Shown: positions 11,901 through 26,900 of the stretch, piece by piece | Layout: every line of letters begins with the position of its first letter | Position numbering within the stretch: the first letter of the stretch is position 1 | DNA from: Shinisaurus crocodilurus | Taxonomy: Eukaryota > Chordata > Lepidosauria > Squamata > Shinisauridae | Assembly (NCBI GenBank): GCA_021292165.1 | Contig: CM037876.1 | Location: 203,071,200-203,135,199 of the forward strand | Length of the DNA: 64,000 nt | Reading direction: 5' to 3' | Translations under genes and position numbers: made by a program | Notes under the pieces: model-generated | Told to the model about the DNA's origin: nothing | The model's input: the letters and a program-made list of their open reading frames with translations, nothing else | Database searches by the model: none

Positions 11901-14900
11901 GGTTGCCATATAATAATTGTTCAGTGACAAGAGACACAACTTCTTCAATTTCCCTTCTATACATTTCTTAAAGTTACAGCAGCCCTTTCACAGTCTAGAT
12001 CAGGGGTAGGGAACTCTTTCATCCCAAGGACCAAATTCAATTCTGGAGAAGCTCGCGGGGGCAGCATTCCAATAGTTGACAGGGCCAACAGCAAAAGGGG
12101 TGGGAGCAAAATACAAAAAATTAGCGTAAAGCTCTTATTGCTGGTAAGTAAGACTTAGGAGAGGCACTTCAACCTTGTAGAATGGGGGGAAACTGCACGA
12201 AACCTGGGAAACCACCAAATGATTGGCAGCCAGGGAAAAGGGGATGGGGCCAGGGAAATGGGGCATGGCTAGTTGGGGAACTCCAGAGGGCTGGACTGGG
12301 ATCCCAAGAGGGCTGTTCATCAGGTCCAAGGTTACCCATCCCTGGATTTGTCCATTGGGTCCGAGGTTGCCCAGGATCCCTGCCTGCCCCACAACCTCAG
12401 TTCTTCCGTACTTCCTCTCTTGCACATACTCTCCCCTCCCCTTTCCTCACTTCCCTGTTTCCTCTGCCTCTTTCCTCTAGCCTCTTTCTCCTTCATCTAT
12501 TCCTCCCTCGAGTTCCTATTTCTTAATCTATTGGTTAGTCCATTACTGCCCCACTAAAGATATTCTGGTTCACAGGAGCCTATGTGATTTTTTTAAATCC
12601 CAGAAACTGGCAGTAGTTGTCCCTTCCCTCATAAAAACTGTTCCATAGTTTCTACCAACTTTCTTTGTTTCCTGAACAGTTGGCATGTTCGTGGACAATC
12701 CATCCCCAGCTCAACCAGTTTGTATCCAAAGCTTCATTGCCACAAGTGCAATACAATAAAAACTCTATTTGCAGCTGATATGTGCATTAAAAAAGAGTGT
12801 TCCAAAAGGGGAACAAGCACATATTTCCTTTGTATAATGGAAATCAATGTGATTGAAGGAAGTACTGTGGTAGAGGTGCTATTTCTAACCTTGCCTGCTC
12901 ATCAGTATCTTGCCGTTCCTTCTCTGTCAGGTGGTTGTGATCAAGTCTACTGGGGTTGTGTATGTGAATATGATCCTCACCCAACTGCCTGTCTCAGCAT
13001 GTAAGTACTCCTTTTTCTCTACTGTACTTTTACGTATAAGAGCCAAATTCTGTTTCACTTATTTAATTATTTATTTATTTATCTATCTATTTTATCATAT
13101 TTATACCCCGCCTTTCTTCCTGCAAGGAACCCAAGGCAGGCTTACATAATCCTCCTCCTCCTCTGCATTTTATCCTCACAACAACCCTGTGAGGTAGGTT
13201 AGGTTGAGAGTCTGTGACTGGCCCAAAGTCACCCAGTGAGTTTCATGGCTGAGCGGGGACTAGAACCCAGATCTCCCGAGTCCCAGTCCAACACTCTCAC
13301 CACTACGCCACACTGGCTCTACATGTGCACCACTACATGTGCACACATCACTCCCCATCCCATCCCCTATAGCAAACTGCCACAGCCTCATGAGTTATCA
13401 GTGACACCAAATGAAATGTTGGTACCATCTGCAAACTGCTTAATTATGTTCTGCTTCCACAGCCAATGTCACCATCTTCAGGCCTTCATCGTTCTTCATC
13501 GTTGCAAAAACAAATTTTGGGCTCCAGGTAGAGATCCAGCTTGTACCTATCATGCAACTCTTTGTGCGCTTGGACCCAACCTACAAAGGGCAGACATGTG
13601 GTAAGTGAGTCAATGAGTCATTCTCATTACATAGAGAGCATCTTTGTTGGTGAAATTACTTTGATATGCTATGAAGGATTAAAAATCCTCCTGGTTTTGT
13701 CTCAGGTCTCTGTGGAAACTTCAATAGTGCCCAGACAGATGACTTCAAGGCCATCAGCGGAGTGGTAGAAGGAACCGCAGCTGCTTTTGCCAATACCTGG
13801 AAAACACAGGCTGATTGCCCCAACATCAAGAACATATTTGAGAACCCATGTACTCTCAGCATAGAAAATGGTATGTGCATGGCAGAAAATGTTTTGCAGC
13901 TTTTCTCCTAGGATCATAATGATAATGAAATCCTTTAAAGAAAAAGCTTGTTAGAAGCACCTTTAGCATTGGTTAACAGAAAGTAGAAACCTAGAAAGAC
14001 TCTGAAATATTATCTCTTATCAGATTAAAATTGCCCATGTCTAGGACTGATAGAGACATAAAGGTCATCTTGACCATTAAAAGAAAAAAGTCCAAGGAGC
14101 TCAGGGAAGCATACATGTTTCTTTCCTCTCCCGTTTTATGCTCACAGTAATCCTGTGAGATATGTTAGGCTGAGACAGTGTGACTGGCCCAAGATCACCT
14201 AGCATTGTGATCACCTAACACAGTAACTGGCCCAAGATCACCAACAGTGTGTCTACCAGCAGACACGATGTTGGATGTCACTGCTTATGAGCTTCATGGC
14301 TGAGTGAGGATTTCAAGCTGGGGATTGTGGACCCTGTGCTAAATCTAGAGTTAAAAAAGAAGGGGGAAAAGACACAGCAAACATTTAAAGTAATGTTTGC
14401 TTTGGGTTACAGCAGGGGTGGGCAACACACGGGCCACGTGCAGCCACCACCACTCCGCTGAAATTCGCAGTGGTGGCAAAAAATATAATAATGGTGGCTT
14501 GCTGCTGAATTTTGGCAGCAAATGGCTACAGAGGGGTAAACAAGGCAAATTTAGCTTGAAAACAAGTTAAATTTGTCCTATTTATCCTTCCATAGTGGTT
14601 TGCCAAATTAGGCAGCAAAACACCAATCCCACTGAGTTCATACAAAATGTGCCACAGAGAAAATATCACCAAAAAAAGGAAATGAAATAAAATCATGTTG
14701 TCTTCTGTATCCACAGAAAAATATGCTTCCCACTGGTGTGGACTGCTGACAAGCAAAACGGGGCCCTTTCAGAAGTGCCACTCCGTAGTAGATCCAGCTG
14801 TTTACCACACGGTACTTTACCAGTTCTGTTCCTTTGGAGTGCCAATAAGAACATGAAAATAACTCATAGATAGGGGGAAGTGGCTTGCCAAACTGGATAA

Positions 14901-17900
14901 ACCACTCTAAGGTTTTAATTTACCTTCTGGCAAGCTTCCCAAGTGTCATTAACGTTCATTATTAATCCACATAACTTGTAATCCAACGTATACCTTTCTC
15001 GCTCCACTACTAAATATAAACATCTCTTCTTTCTACTCTGCATGCATGGCCACATTGTTTGCCAACTTCTGACAAAGTGGTTTAAATCCTCCAGTAATTT
15101 AAAGCAACAGTAAAGTGCAAAGAGAAACACACCTATGTGTAAATCATATTTGCAGATGCGGTAAATGTGTCAACTCCAAGTAACTTCAATGATTTATAAT
15201 AAAGCTAGGGCCTCACAGTAACTAGACATTGCAGGAGACGCATAGCTGCCACTAACTTGCATGGGCCCCATATGCCTTCCTGGAAATGTCTAGTAAATGA
15301 AATGCATAATATGATGTCATTGTATTCAGCATTTTCCATCTCATCCCCTTACAAGAGGCAGCCAATGAATGGGAGTATGGGTAGGAAAATGCTGAGCATG
15401 ACGATATTGCCATGCTTTCTTGTACTAGATGTTACTGAGGAGATGTATGAGACATAAGCCCTTATATATCTGTACGTTGAAAGTACCCCACCCAACCATC
15501 ATATCACAAAGCACATAGATCAAAGTGGAATGTTGCAATCCAGCCTAAGCAGTCAATGGAGGGTACATATGAAGGCTTCAAGGGAAATGTCTCTGAAGGG
15601 GTGTGGGTGGGAGAGCTCAATTAATATGAATTGAATGTTTTTTGTATTCCTAGAACTGTATGTTTGACACCTGTAACTGTGAAAGGAGCGAGGACTGTAT
15701 GTGTGCCGCACTCTCTTCCTATGTCAGAGCCTGTGCTGCCAAAGGAGTGCTGCTGAGTGAATGGAGGGCCACCATCTGCAGTAAGTTATAGAACTATCAA
15801 GGGGGCTTTGCAACCAAAATGCAACTGACCAGAAGAACGTTTAAACCAGTTTCAGAGTTATCCTGGACAAAATTTTAGGAGGATTTGGCACATCTATGGG
15901 GAATTTGGGATGTCCCACAGTAGTGCCAGCAATTCCCCCAAAGTCTCAACCACATGAGGGGATGGGCTTTATGTGGATGAGGTATACAGGAACTGTAAAA
16001 GAGGAAGAAGGAAGTAAAGTTCTCACTTGCCATAAGGTGGCAAAATCCAACAAAACCCTACAGCGCTACATGAGTGAACAAACCAAAGTAATCTTCATAG
16101 CATTGAATAAGAAGTAAGCAGTAGATAGAAATATACTTTTATTTATTTATTCATTCATTCATTCATTTCAGAAAATTTCTATACCACTTCTGATTTAAAT
16201 ATATATATATACAAAGACACCTTTGTGAACATTTGGGGCAAATTTTTGGATTATGTGTTGGTAAAGGGGAGGGGGAACAAACCTTGTCAAGATTTGTTAT
16301 ATTTTTGGAATATAGAATAATATCTTGTATATATACAAAAAAAAAAAAAAAAATGGGGGTGAGAAATATAACTTGGTCCCAAGAGGTGGGGGGGTGCACA
16401 ATGTTTATGTTGTATTTTTTGTTGTTGTATTCATTAGTAGTTGTAAGATGTGAAAAATTAAAAATTTAAATTAAAAAAAAAGAAAAAAGAAAAATATATA
16501 TCCCAAAGTGGTTGATAAGATAAAATCATGAAAGAATACCATAAAACCAATCAATAAAACAATAAAATCATAACAACCAGGGTACTTGGCCATGCTAATG
16601 GTCAGGGAACTGGACAGGCAAACAAATGTGTCTTAAATTGTCAGCAGAAACACTCCACACATTAGCAGGCTGCAATATGGTAAGCAAGGCCTCCCCCTCA
16701 GAATGTAGAGACCGGAGCAGCCTATAGGGGGAAGTGAACAGTTTTCAAAGGTGTGCGTTAAAGATGAATCTGGAAACACATAGCTTGATTTGAATACCGA
16801 TAAAGAATGTGGAATGGTCCCACTGGAATAGGCCCCTTTTGCATAAATCCTCCCGAGACAGTAACATCTGTTATATGAGCTACATTTAATTCAAACTACT
16901 ACTACCATGAGACGGAATATACATCTATAAGCACACAGCAAATGTTTTGGATATACATTGCACACTGCCACACCTAGTATTTTATAACCACAGTAGCCCT
17001 CGCATAAACCTCTGGAATAATTTGTTTCTTTTCCCTCTCTCAAGCCAAATACCAAATATGTCCCAAGTCCCAGGCTTACCGTTATATCATCAATTCCTGC
17101 CAACCCACCTGCCGAGCACTGAGTGAGCCAGATGTCACCTGCAACATTAAGTTTACTCCTGTGGACGGATGCACCTGTGAGGAAGGGATGTACATGGATG
17201 AAAATGGCAAATGTGTACCTGCTGCTAGCTGCTCGTGTTACTACAAAGGATCTCCCCTACTACCTGGAGAAGTTGTTCATGAAAATGACATCATGTGGTA
17301 AGAGGCTATTTGAAATAAGCATTGATGTGAAATGGCAGGAATAATGAACATCTATTTATGGAAATGTTATGGAAGTTAAGCATTGTATGTGGTAATTAGG
17401 AACAATCAAAGGAAGAAGCATTATCAAATTATCAAGATAATTTGGCCCTACTTGTGAGCTACCCTGAGACATTTTTACATTCTTAAATTGAGAGAATTAA
17501 AAAAAGAATAATATGTCTGACAACAAATCAGATATTTCGTGCCTCAATGTCTAAATGCCCAAAACATTCTGATTTTGAAACTTGAAAACTCTTGTGTTTG
17601 GCGGTTGTTGTTTTTTCATTTGCATTTTTTTCCTGAAAATTGTGTGGAAAGTTTGGGTTTTATTTTGATATATTATCAGTTCCAGAAATACTTTTGTGCC
17701 TCTGCAAAAAGGCTGTGTGGTGCAACTGTGAAAATTATATAGGATTCTTACAATTATAATAAACTAACAGGAGTCATGAAGGACAGGGGCCAGTCTCCAT
17801 AGCACAGTTTTTTGTCCATGAAAATATTTGAAGTGTGCTAAACTGAAGCAGGAACATCTATCCTACTGCAGCATCAGAGGTGGTGTTAGGGGGCAACCCA

Positions 17901-20900
17901 CCAGGGCTAGAGCCCCAAATCTTTCATTTGGATCCCCATCACCCTGGTATCCATGAGCACTTGCTGAAATAAAGGTAAAGGGGTCCTGATGATCTCTGTT
18001 GCATCTGATTCCCCCAGATTAGCTGGTTTTTTTGCCCACATGTGCTTCACCTCCTGCTGCCTGGATCTTTCTGTCTGAGGGTTTTTCTGAGATTAAATGC
18101 CCTCCTCTCCCCTGTCCATACATCCCTTTTTACAAATAGAGGTGTCCTTAGGAGACAGGGCCCTTTAAGGACACACACACACACACACACACACACTTTA
18201 GAGCATATGTAAATCAGCATATGCAAATTTGTGCATTTTTTGTCTTGTGGGCCTGAGCCCCGGATCTTTTCAGTACCTAGCACCACCCCTGTTCAGCGTT
18301 GTTATTGTTGGCTCTAGGCAAAAACAATTGCTCTTATTATAACTAGTTCAGATTTTAAATGTAATGCACTTCATTACTCTCTTACAGCACTTGCACAAAA
18401 GGAGAACTTCAGTGCATTGGAGAAGTGAAGCCACAACCAGGTAGAACCAGCATTTTATTCATTTCTTCTTCTTTCTTGCGTTTCCCCCCCCTACCCAAAC
18501 TGTGAAGATAGTTGCCCCAGTTAAGCAAGGGAAATCTGCACACGGAAGCAAGCCAGCTACCCCTCACACACAGCTGAGGCTGACACAGGTGCATATCTGA
18601 ATGTACATCCACGGCCACAGTGCAATGCTCATCCATGCTCCATCGAACTAACTAGCATGGAAACTAACCAACATAGAAACATGCATCAGCTTCAGGAGCC
18701 ACTAGTTGTAGCGCATAACTAGGTAGTTGCATGCGACTAGAGCTGGATTGGGGCCAGCATGGTCTGAAACTAATTGACTGGCAACTCTTTGCACAGCACT
18801 GAATATTTTTGTTGTGAAATGTGAAAAATGCAGATAGTAGATTGAAACCATATTATATTTGTTCAAATTGCAAGATAAGATCAGGTCACACACTGTCACA
18901 AAGGGAAATAAATATTTCCCCATCAGGGGAAAGCCTTCACATACTATTTCTTGCTTCTTCCTTTTCTTCCTTAAAAAGGAAGAAGCAAGAAATAGTATGT
19001 GACAAATTCTATTAGTGAATTCTACACCAAGGCTGTTTATGAAAGTTGAACTTTGAAAGTTTCCTCTCCACTTGTGTCATTGTGTGTGCATGTGGAGAAG
19101 GAAGCAAGGATAGTATGGTTAAGTCCTGTGAGATATTTTTTCAGTACCATACCCTTAAAGTTTGTCATTTGAAGTGAAGATGCTCACTTGTCATGGTGAA
19201 AAGTTTGTCATTTCAAGGGAAGCCCAAATTACACTTCTAACTGACAACATGTGTGTGAAATGATACTATATGTACAAACTACACACCTGAATTGTAAATA
19301 TAGAAAAAGATACATTGTTTTGGATCCAGCTTTCCCCAGTGGGAGCATTCCCTGAGTGGAGTTCCACTCAGGACACTCTGGCCAGTGGGATGGGGGGAGA
19401 GGGGAGAGGTCATCTTTACCCATTTCCTCTCTCTCTGCAGCCCTCAGCACCACCTCCCCCGCTGTTCCAGAGGGTCCCCCAACCCTCCAGAGCAGATTTT
19501 CAGGGAGCATATAAGTAGGAATGGGGGGGAATGTTATGTTCTCATTTTAAAGCACAGTTTCCCAACTAATACACAAAGCAAAATACAGTTGTACATCAAT
19601 ATTTGCACTGTTCTGAATTTTGCAATGCAGTTCTTCCATCAAGAAATGCATTAAAAATGCATATATTGGGGGGAAATGCACACAGAAATGTGTAGATTCA
19701 TGAAAATAACATACAAAAATGCATTATATCAGGGGAAATTGCTTTAAAATGCATTATATTTGGAGAAATGTGCACAAAAATACATATGAATGTTCTTGTG
19801 GATTTTTAAAAACAATTTGCAAACTGATGTGGAAATGGAACAAAGTGAACTTAAGGTTAAAAAAAATAATAAACTAAGCAAAACTGAAATTGACAGTTTG
19901 TCCATCCCTACTGGTCTGCAGGGGGAGGGGGAATCAGCAAATATCACCACTTCAACCATTCAGGCTGGATGGACACCTTCCATGGGCAGAAGGAGCCTGT
20001 CTGTGGAAGGAGACCTTGTATCCAAGCCAGGAATTCCAGCCAAGTTTGCACATTTGAGACAGAAATATTGAATTTGACTTTCTTTGAAAACACCAACAAT
20101 CAGTTGAAAATATACCAGACACTTCTTCCAACTTACAGCTATGAGGAGCTGTTTTCCACAAAGTTGGGTGGAACAGCTAATACTCTGGAAGACAGAAGCA
20201 AAATTCAAAGTGACCTCGATAGGCTGGAGCGCTGGGCCGAAAACAACAGAATGAAATTTAATAGGGATAAATGCCAAGTGCTGCACCTAGGGAGAGGAAA
20301 CCAAATGCAGAGTTACAGAATGGGGGACACTTGGCTCAACAATACTACAAGTGAGAAGGATCTTGGAATTGTGGTAGATCACAAACTGAATATGAGCCAG
20401 CAATGCGATGTGGCTGCAAAGAAGGCAAATGCAATTTTGGGCTGTATTAATAGAAGTATAGCTTCCAAATCGCGGGAAGTGATAATTCCCCTTTACTCGG
20501 CACTGGTTAGGCCTCATCTTGAGTACTGCGTCCAGTTCTGGGCACCTCACTTTAAGAAGGACATAGACAAACTGGAGAGGGTTCAGAGGAGGGCAACAAG
20601 GATGATAAAGGGACTGGAAACAAGGCCCTATGAGGAGAGACTGAAAGAACTGGGCATGTTTAGCCTTCAGAAGAGGAGACTGAGGGGAGATATGATCGCA
20701 CTCTTCCAGTATTTGAAGGGATGTCACATAGAGGAGGGCAAATATCTCTTCTCGTTCATCCCAGTTTGCAGGACACGGAATAATGGGCTCAAGTTACAGG
20801 AACCTAGATTCCACCTAAACATCAGGAAAAATTTCCTGACTGTCAGAGCAATAAGACAATGGAATCAACTACCTAGGGAGGTTGTGGGCTCTCCCACTCT

Positions 20901-23900
20901 GGAGGCATTCAAGGTGCAGCTGGACAGACATCTGTCAGAGATGCTTTGACCTAGATTCCTGCATTGAGCAGGGGGTTGGACTCGATGGCCTTGTAGGCCC
21001 CTTCCAACTCTACTTTTCTATGATTCTATGATTCTATCTGCTGACCGCTATAACCAAGATTGCTTTTTTTTTTTAGGACAGAGAATGGTGACTGTATTTG
21101 GCGTATCAATATCCTGCAAGTTTAATAATATCTAGGCTTCCTAAAGTTTTTAAAGTGTTCTTGTTGATAATGGTGTGTCCTAATTCATTTTCATAAAGTA
21201 TGATTACTATTGCAATCACGAATACCTGATCTCAAACTGAGATTTCATCTAGCTTTTCTTTCTATCAGTGTGTGATGCCCCCATGGTATACTTTGACTGC
21301 ACCAATGCCACAGCAGGTGCCACTGGAGCTGAATGTCAGAAGAGCTGTCAAACGCTCGACATGGGATGCGTAAGTGAACATATGAGTGTTAGAAGAGCCA
21401 TGTTGGATCAGACAAAAGGCCTATCTAGTCCAGCATTCAGTGTTTGCACAGTTGCCTATGGGAGTTCCACAAGCAGGACATGAGTGCAATAGCACCCACC
21501 CGCTCGTGATCTCCAGCAACTGTTATACATTGTAAATATGTCTTAGCTTAATAGCCTGCTCAGCTAGCTAATATATGAATGGTAATTGCAGTTATCACTT
21601 GACCACCTCAATGTATGAAACTGCTAGTACCGCTCAGCACACAAGATGACTTCCTCTCACTTCAGGCAGATACTGCAAAATAGGAGTCAAGCTGTTCGAT
21701 AATACGAGCCAAACATGCTGACCATAGAATGCATTTATGAACAGCTCATCAGAAGTTTTTTGGGGGTGGAGTGGAGATGAGGAGGGGCAAGGCAAGGGTT
21801 TTTGTATGGTAAACCACTTTAGCCAACTTATGTCATGACCATGAGTCAGCACACTCATGATTCAGCACATGGTTGACTTGGTATGTCAGCCACGTTTGTA
21901 AAATTGTCAAGAATGTGCCAAGTCACAATTTAGAGATTTCTTGAAACATTCTCAAAAAGAGTTCACCATACCAAAACTCCCCTGAAAAAATAAACTTCTA
22001 GCAACTTTGCATAAATTAAAAATGGTAGGATGGATTGGCTCACCAGTGGAGGGTGATGCTATGCTAATTTGAATTTGCCTTAAACCTGTCCAGTATCTGA
22101 GTAAGCTGTCCAGTATCCTGCTGATTCATCATCTTCTTTTTTGCTGCCCCTCTTTTATTACAGTACAGCCCAGAGTGTGTTTCTGGTTGCATCTGTCCTA
22201 ATGAACTGATATCTGATGGCAAAGGTGGATGTGTAACTTCTGACAAATGTCCTTGCATTCACAATGAGGCCACATACAATCCAGGGGAAACCATCAAGGT
22301 GAAATGTAACACTTGGTATGTAAAAGGTGTGATGGCCTGTTACAAGCTGAACTAAAAGCATCAAACCTTGCTATCTATATAGCAAAAAGACCTACTAAAT
22401 TCAAGGTATGTTTCTGTCTCTGTAGTACGTGTAAGAACAGAAAGTGGGAATGTTCCAAAGAAGCTTGCATGGCAACTTGCTCAGTTTATGGAGATGGCCA
22501 TTACATCACCTTTGATGGCAAACGCTATAGCTTCAGTGGAGACTGTGAATACTCACTGGTCCAGGTATTAAGCATTTTCCCAAGCACCTAATTTTGTGTG
22601 ACTAAAAGTCTTTAGCCTTGATGTGGCAAGTGTGTTCGTGAACACTGAATAATGTTCTTCTCTGCAGGATCACTGTAGCAAGAACAATTCAAATGCAGGA
22701 ACATTCAGAGTTATCACGGAGAACATCCCCTGCGGAACCACGGGGACTACCTGCTCAAAAGCCATTAAAGTGTACATGGGGGTAAGCAGTTTTCATTGAG
22801 GGCACATGCACAATATGACTTGTAGGCATAGACAAAATTGGGATATGTGAAGTCTACCTACCATAGAATCTTGTAGTGGAGCACAAAGTACCGGTAGCTA
22901 GGTTAAAGGGGGCATTAATAATACAATGCAGTATACAGAAAGACCTCAAGCATGGGCTAAGTGAGGTTTCTCTGCACTTCACTGGTATAGAGCTCAGCTG
23001 CAATTTCTCAGAATACATTTTTCTGAGAAAAGTTTTGAATTTTTTTTCTTTTTTTTTCCCCTTCCCCCCCTAGAAAATGGCTATTTTGCAGAATTTTCTC
23101 TGAATATACTTCACCTTTTTTGTTTGTTTGTGGTGGGCACTATTCCCTCCATCACCCCACGGTGGCCCAGAACGATGCTAGGTCTGGGGCACTGTGGAAG
23201 GATGCAGAACGGTAGACAGGCTGTCAACACAGCTCTTGCGCTGCCACATGAGTATGCAGCAGCAGCAGCAGCAAAACCAACCAACCTAGGGGGAAAGAGA
23301 GAGGCTGTGCTGGTGCCACTGGTCAGGGTGAGCCCCACCCCTGAAAAATTGTTGGGGGAATTTCTCCTGCCCAGCCGTGCACGGCTCCAGTTAAGACCCA
23401 GAGAGCTCTGAAATAAATTCTGTGCACCCAATGGGGCTTTCATCTTGGTTTCCTTAAACAGACGCCCTCCTGTTTGCACGGCAAACTATCTTGGAAACTA
23501 GTAGGCATTTCAGAAACAAGCTTGTGATATGGAGCAGGGGATCTGTTCTTCAAAGAAGAAAAGAAGTCAAATGTTCAACTGGGCTAGTTGCAAGCCCTTT
23601 GCCTGAAGCAGCTGTTTGAAACCCAGTTGGTATTTTCTAGGTCACAAGTTCCTATAGATCTTTGTAAATCTTAGAGTAAGTTCTACAAAGTAGACTATCC
23701 TATAAACATACAGCATTATATTTTAAAATGCGTCATCCATCCAGACTAGAGCTTGCTGATGGTGAGAACTGAGAAACCCCGGTTGAAGAATTCCAGTTTA
23801 TCTAATAGCGCTGATACATATCCCATATCTGTTGGTTGTTCTTCATCTTTCAGAACTATGAGCTAATACTTACTGATGGAAAATCTGAAGTGATACAGAG

Positions 23901-26900
23901 ACTCCCCAGTGGAGGCGAAGTGCCATTCAGGATCCGATACATGGGCATCTACATGGTGATTGACACCACAGCTGGACTGGTTCTGATGTGGGACAAGAAA
24001 ACCAGTATGTTCATCAAACTTAATGCAGAATTTAAGGTGAGCTGTGGATCTATATTTCACAGAACATTCCTCACAGAATAAAATATACAGCAATATACAA
24101 AATTGCCTGGTGGAACTTTAATGACTATCAAGAAAATATATAATCCAGAGAAAAATAGTCATACCCATTTCATTGCTAAGAAAAAGAAACTCTTCTGGTG
24201 TAAATAAAAAGCAGTTGTAGAAGGCTAAAAGATAAAATGCATTATTTAGTTTATGAATCCCTGTCTGTGTTGATTCCGAGCCCTGCAAGTGTTTGATATG
24301 CACATATGGCTCTTGAGGGCATGGCCTTCTCCATTCATTTCAAAGGAGACAGCAAATCCATGCATGTGAAAGAATGACACACTGATAAGCTTCCTCCACA
24401 GAAATGAAGTAAGAAGCCCTCCTTGTGATGGGAGAGTTCACAAACTCACAAAGTATGATGGTGCCTAAAAATAACCAAAATATCCTTGAGTTTTGAAAAC
24501 ATGGGGTCTCTAATATGAGAACAATACATCTTCCACTTCTCATTTGTCTTGTGCTTGTCCCTATGCAGGGTCAGGTATGTGGCCTCTGTGGAAACTATGA
24601 CAGCAATGACATTAATGACTTCACCACTCGGAGCCAGTCTGTAGTAGGAGATGTGCTGGAGTTTGGTAACAGCTGGAAGGTGTCTCCTACTTGCCCGGAT
24701 GCCCAAAACAGCAGGAATCCTTGTACTGCAAATCCATATAGGAGTTCTTGGGCTCAGAAGCAGTGTAGCATCATTAATAGCAAAACGTTTGCACTCTGCC
24801 ACCCTCAGGTAAGGACAGAAGTCTTTTCAGATGAATGTAAGGGGCACTTTTAACAGCCCTGATCCTATGACTTGATGTGCCTGCACTTAAGTGCTTAGGA
24901 CAGGTTGCAACAACCACTACATAAGACCAACATAAACATAGGATGGCACTTCGCCACTGCAAGAATCTAGGCAGACCTTCCAGAATATGCTCCAGGATTT
25001 TGTAGTTCTCAAATGATGGATCCTTCATAACTGGACTTCTCTTACTACCAAGGTTGCATTTATAGGCGATGCTTATTCTCTGGCACACGTGCATGGTAGT
25101 AAGAACTTAGTGTGCAGTCACTCACTTTGTCATAGGATGGAACTCCTTCCACTGCAGTGGCATATGAAACGGATGCTTCCATCCACAAGGTTGTTTCGGG
25201 GGGGGCGGCGGTGGCAGTGCTGAGGGCAGCCATTCAGGTTGTCCAGGTCCTTCCATCAATCTTGAGAAACATCAGCACAAAGAATCTTTGAATGTTAATA
25301 ATTGAATCTCATATATCTGGGCACTCTATGTTACAAAGCTTTGATGGTAGCCCTAATCAATATATAAAGGCATCCTAAACATAGGATAAATCTCCTTAAT
25401 TTTTTTTATGATTTTCAACCAAAGCTTAATAAGACCTTTACAGACCAATCCTATGCATGACTACTCAGAAGTAAGTCCCATTGAGTTCAATGACACTTAC
25501 TCCAATATAAGTGTGTATATGATTGTACCCTTAATGACAAAAGCACATTAGAACTAACTACTTGTAGGCTATTAAGGGTGTAATCCTATGGGTTGCACCC
25601 TCATTAGACAGAAGCCTCCAAACTCGTTAGACAGAAGCCTCCAAACTCAGAGGCTTCTTCCGAGTATCCAGTGCCCTGCCCTCTCCACGCTTTTACTATT
25701 TTGGTTTTGCTCTAGACAGTTGTCTTCTGAGCCCATCTAAAAGAAGTGCAGCTGGGGGGGGGGCAAAGCTGGAGGGGCCATAGGAAACATTGTATCCTGT
25801 CCTCTCCCCTCCCCGCCCACTGTGACACCCCCTTACAGATTTCTCCGAGGTCCTCCAAATCCGCTTTTGCAACTCAGTAAGCAGCTGGTGCAGTTTCTTT
25901 CAGTGGTGGCTGTGAGAGGGTGGGGGACGGATTGGATTCCACAATTCTGTTGGTGTTGAATGAAAAGAGTGTCGCTTGTGTGCTAGCTTGCACGTAGCTT
26001 TTTACACACATCAAGCAGAGTATCAGAGATGAACAAAGAGTAACACGTTTTTTTAAATATGGCTTCTGTTTGAACAGCACAGTACATGTTACAAGAACAG
26101 TCATATGACCTTGGTTCACATAGGATTGTTTTTTACACTTCAGCAGAAGCTGCCAGGAATAGCTAATGTAAACAAACTGTGCAGCCCAGACAGATAAACA
26201 TTTTGTTTAGCGATTGCTAGTACCATCTATACTGTAAACAAAAAACTCACAGCATGTTGTTGATTTTTCCAACAGTTCCCCCTTAACAGGTCATAGCAGT
26301 GTCTATGGCCTCAGTGGAGCGACTCTGAAGAATCCTGTGGTCCTTGTTGGGACACTCTCCCGGGACCGTAGGATTGCTCTTCCGGAATGTTGATTGTAGT
26401 TTCTCCCTTTTTAGATCATGTAAATAAACATTGTCCTGCTGGTTTTTATATCACTGCAACCATTTCAGCCATTAATTTGTATAAAAGAAAATCACAAGTA
26501 GACCCCAGGATGGTTAGGCTCCCCAAACACAGTAAAATTCTGGTATCAACATACCTAATAGATAATGTGAAGGGAGTTGCATTTATTTCTCAGCTGATGC
26601 ATGCAATACCCCTTTGCTTTGTTGACAAATTACTTCCTTGCCAGTGGAGGCTGGTGGCTACGATGTCGGTGGGGCAGTGTATCTACTCCAGCTTGTAGTC
26701 TGGAGAACTTTTAAGGAGCTATCCATGGCACTGAACCTATTTGGGGGATAGAGTTCAGCACTATGGACAGCTCCCTTAAAGTTCAGACTAAAAGCCAGAG
26801 TGGCTTTCGACATTGGAGCCCCCAGCCTCCACTGTCCTTTGCCCCCTCCCTCTCTGATTGGCCCACTAAGACTGAAACACAAATTAAGCTGGATTTATTA

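Noticed and set aside
12135..12557. Cluster of 85-114 codon ORFs
   Set aside because: Overlapping frames on both strands in pyrimidine-rich intron sequence partly covered by a hAT-like element; no domain recognised.
19969..20949. 326-codon ORF as a host gene
   Set aside because: The C-terminal 250 codons are CR1 reverse transcriptase; the N-terminal part is chance extension into upstream intron sequence.
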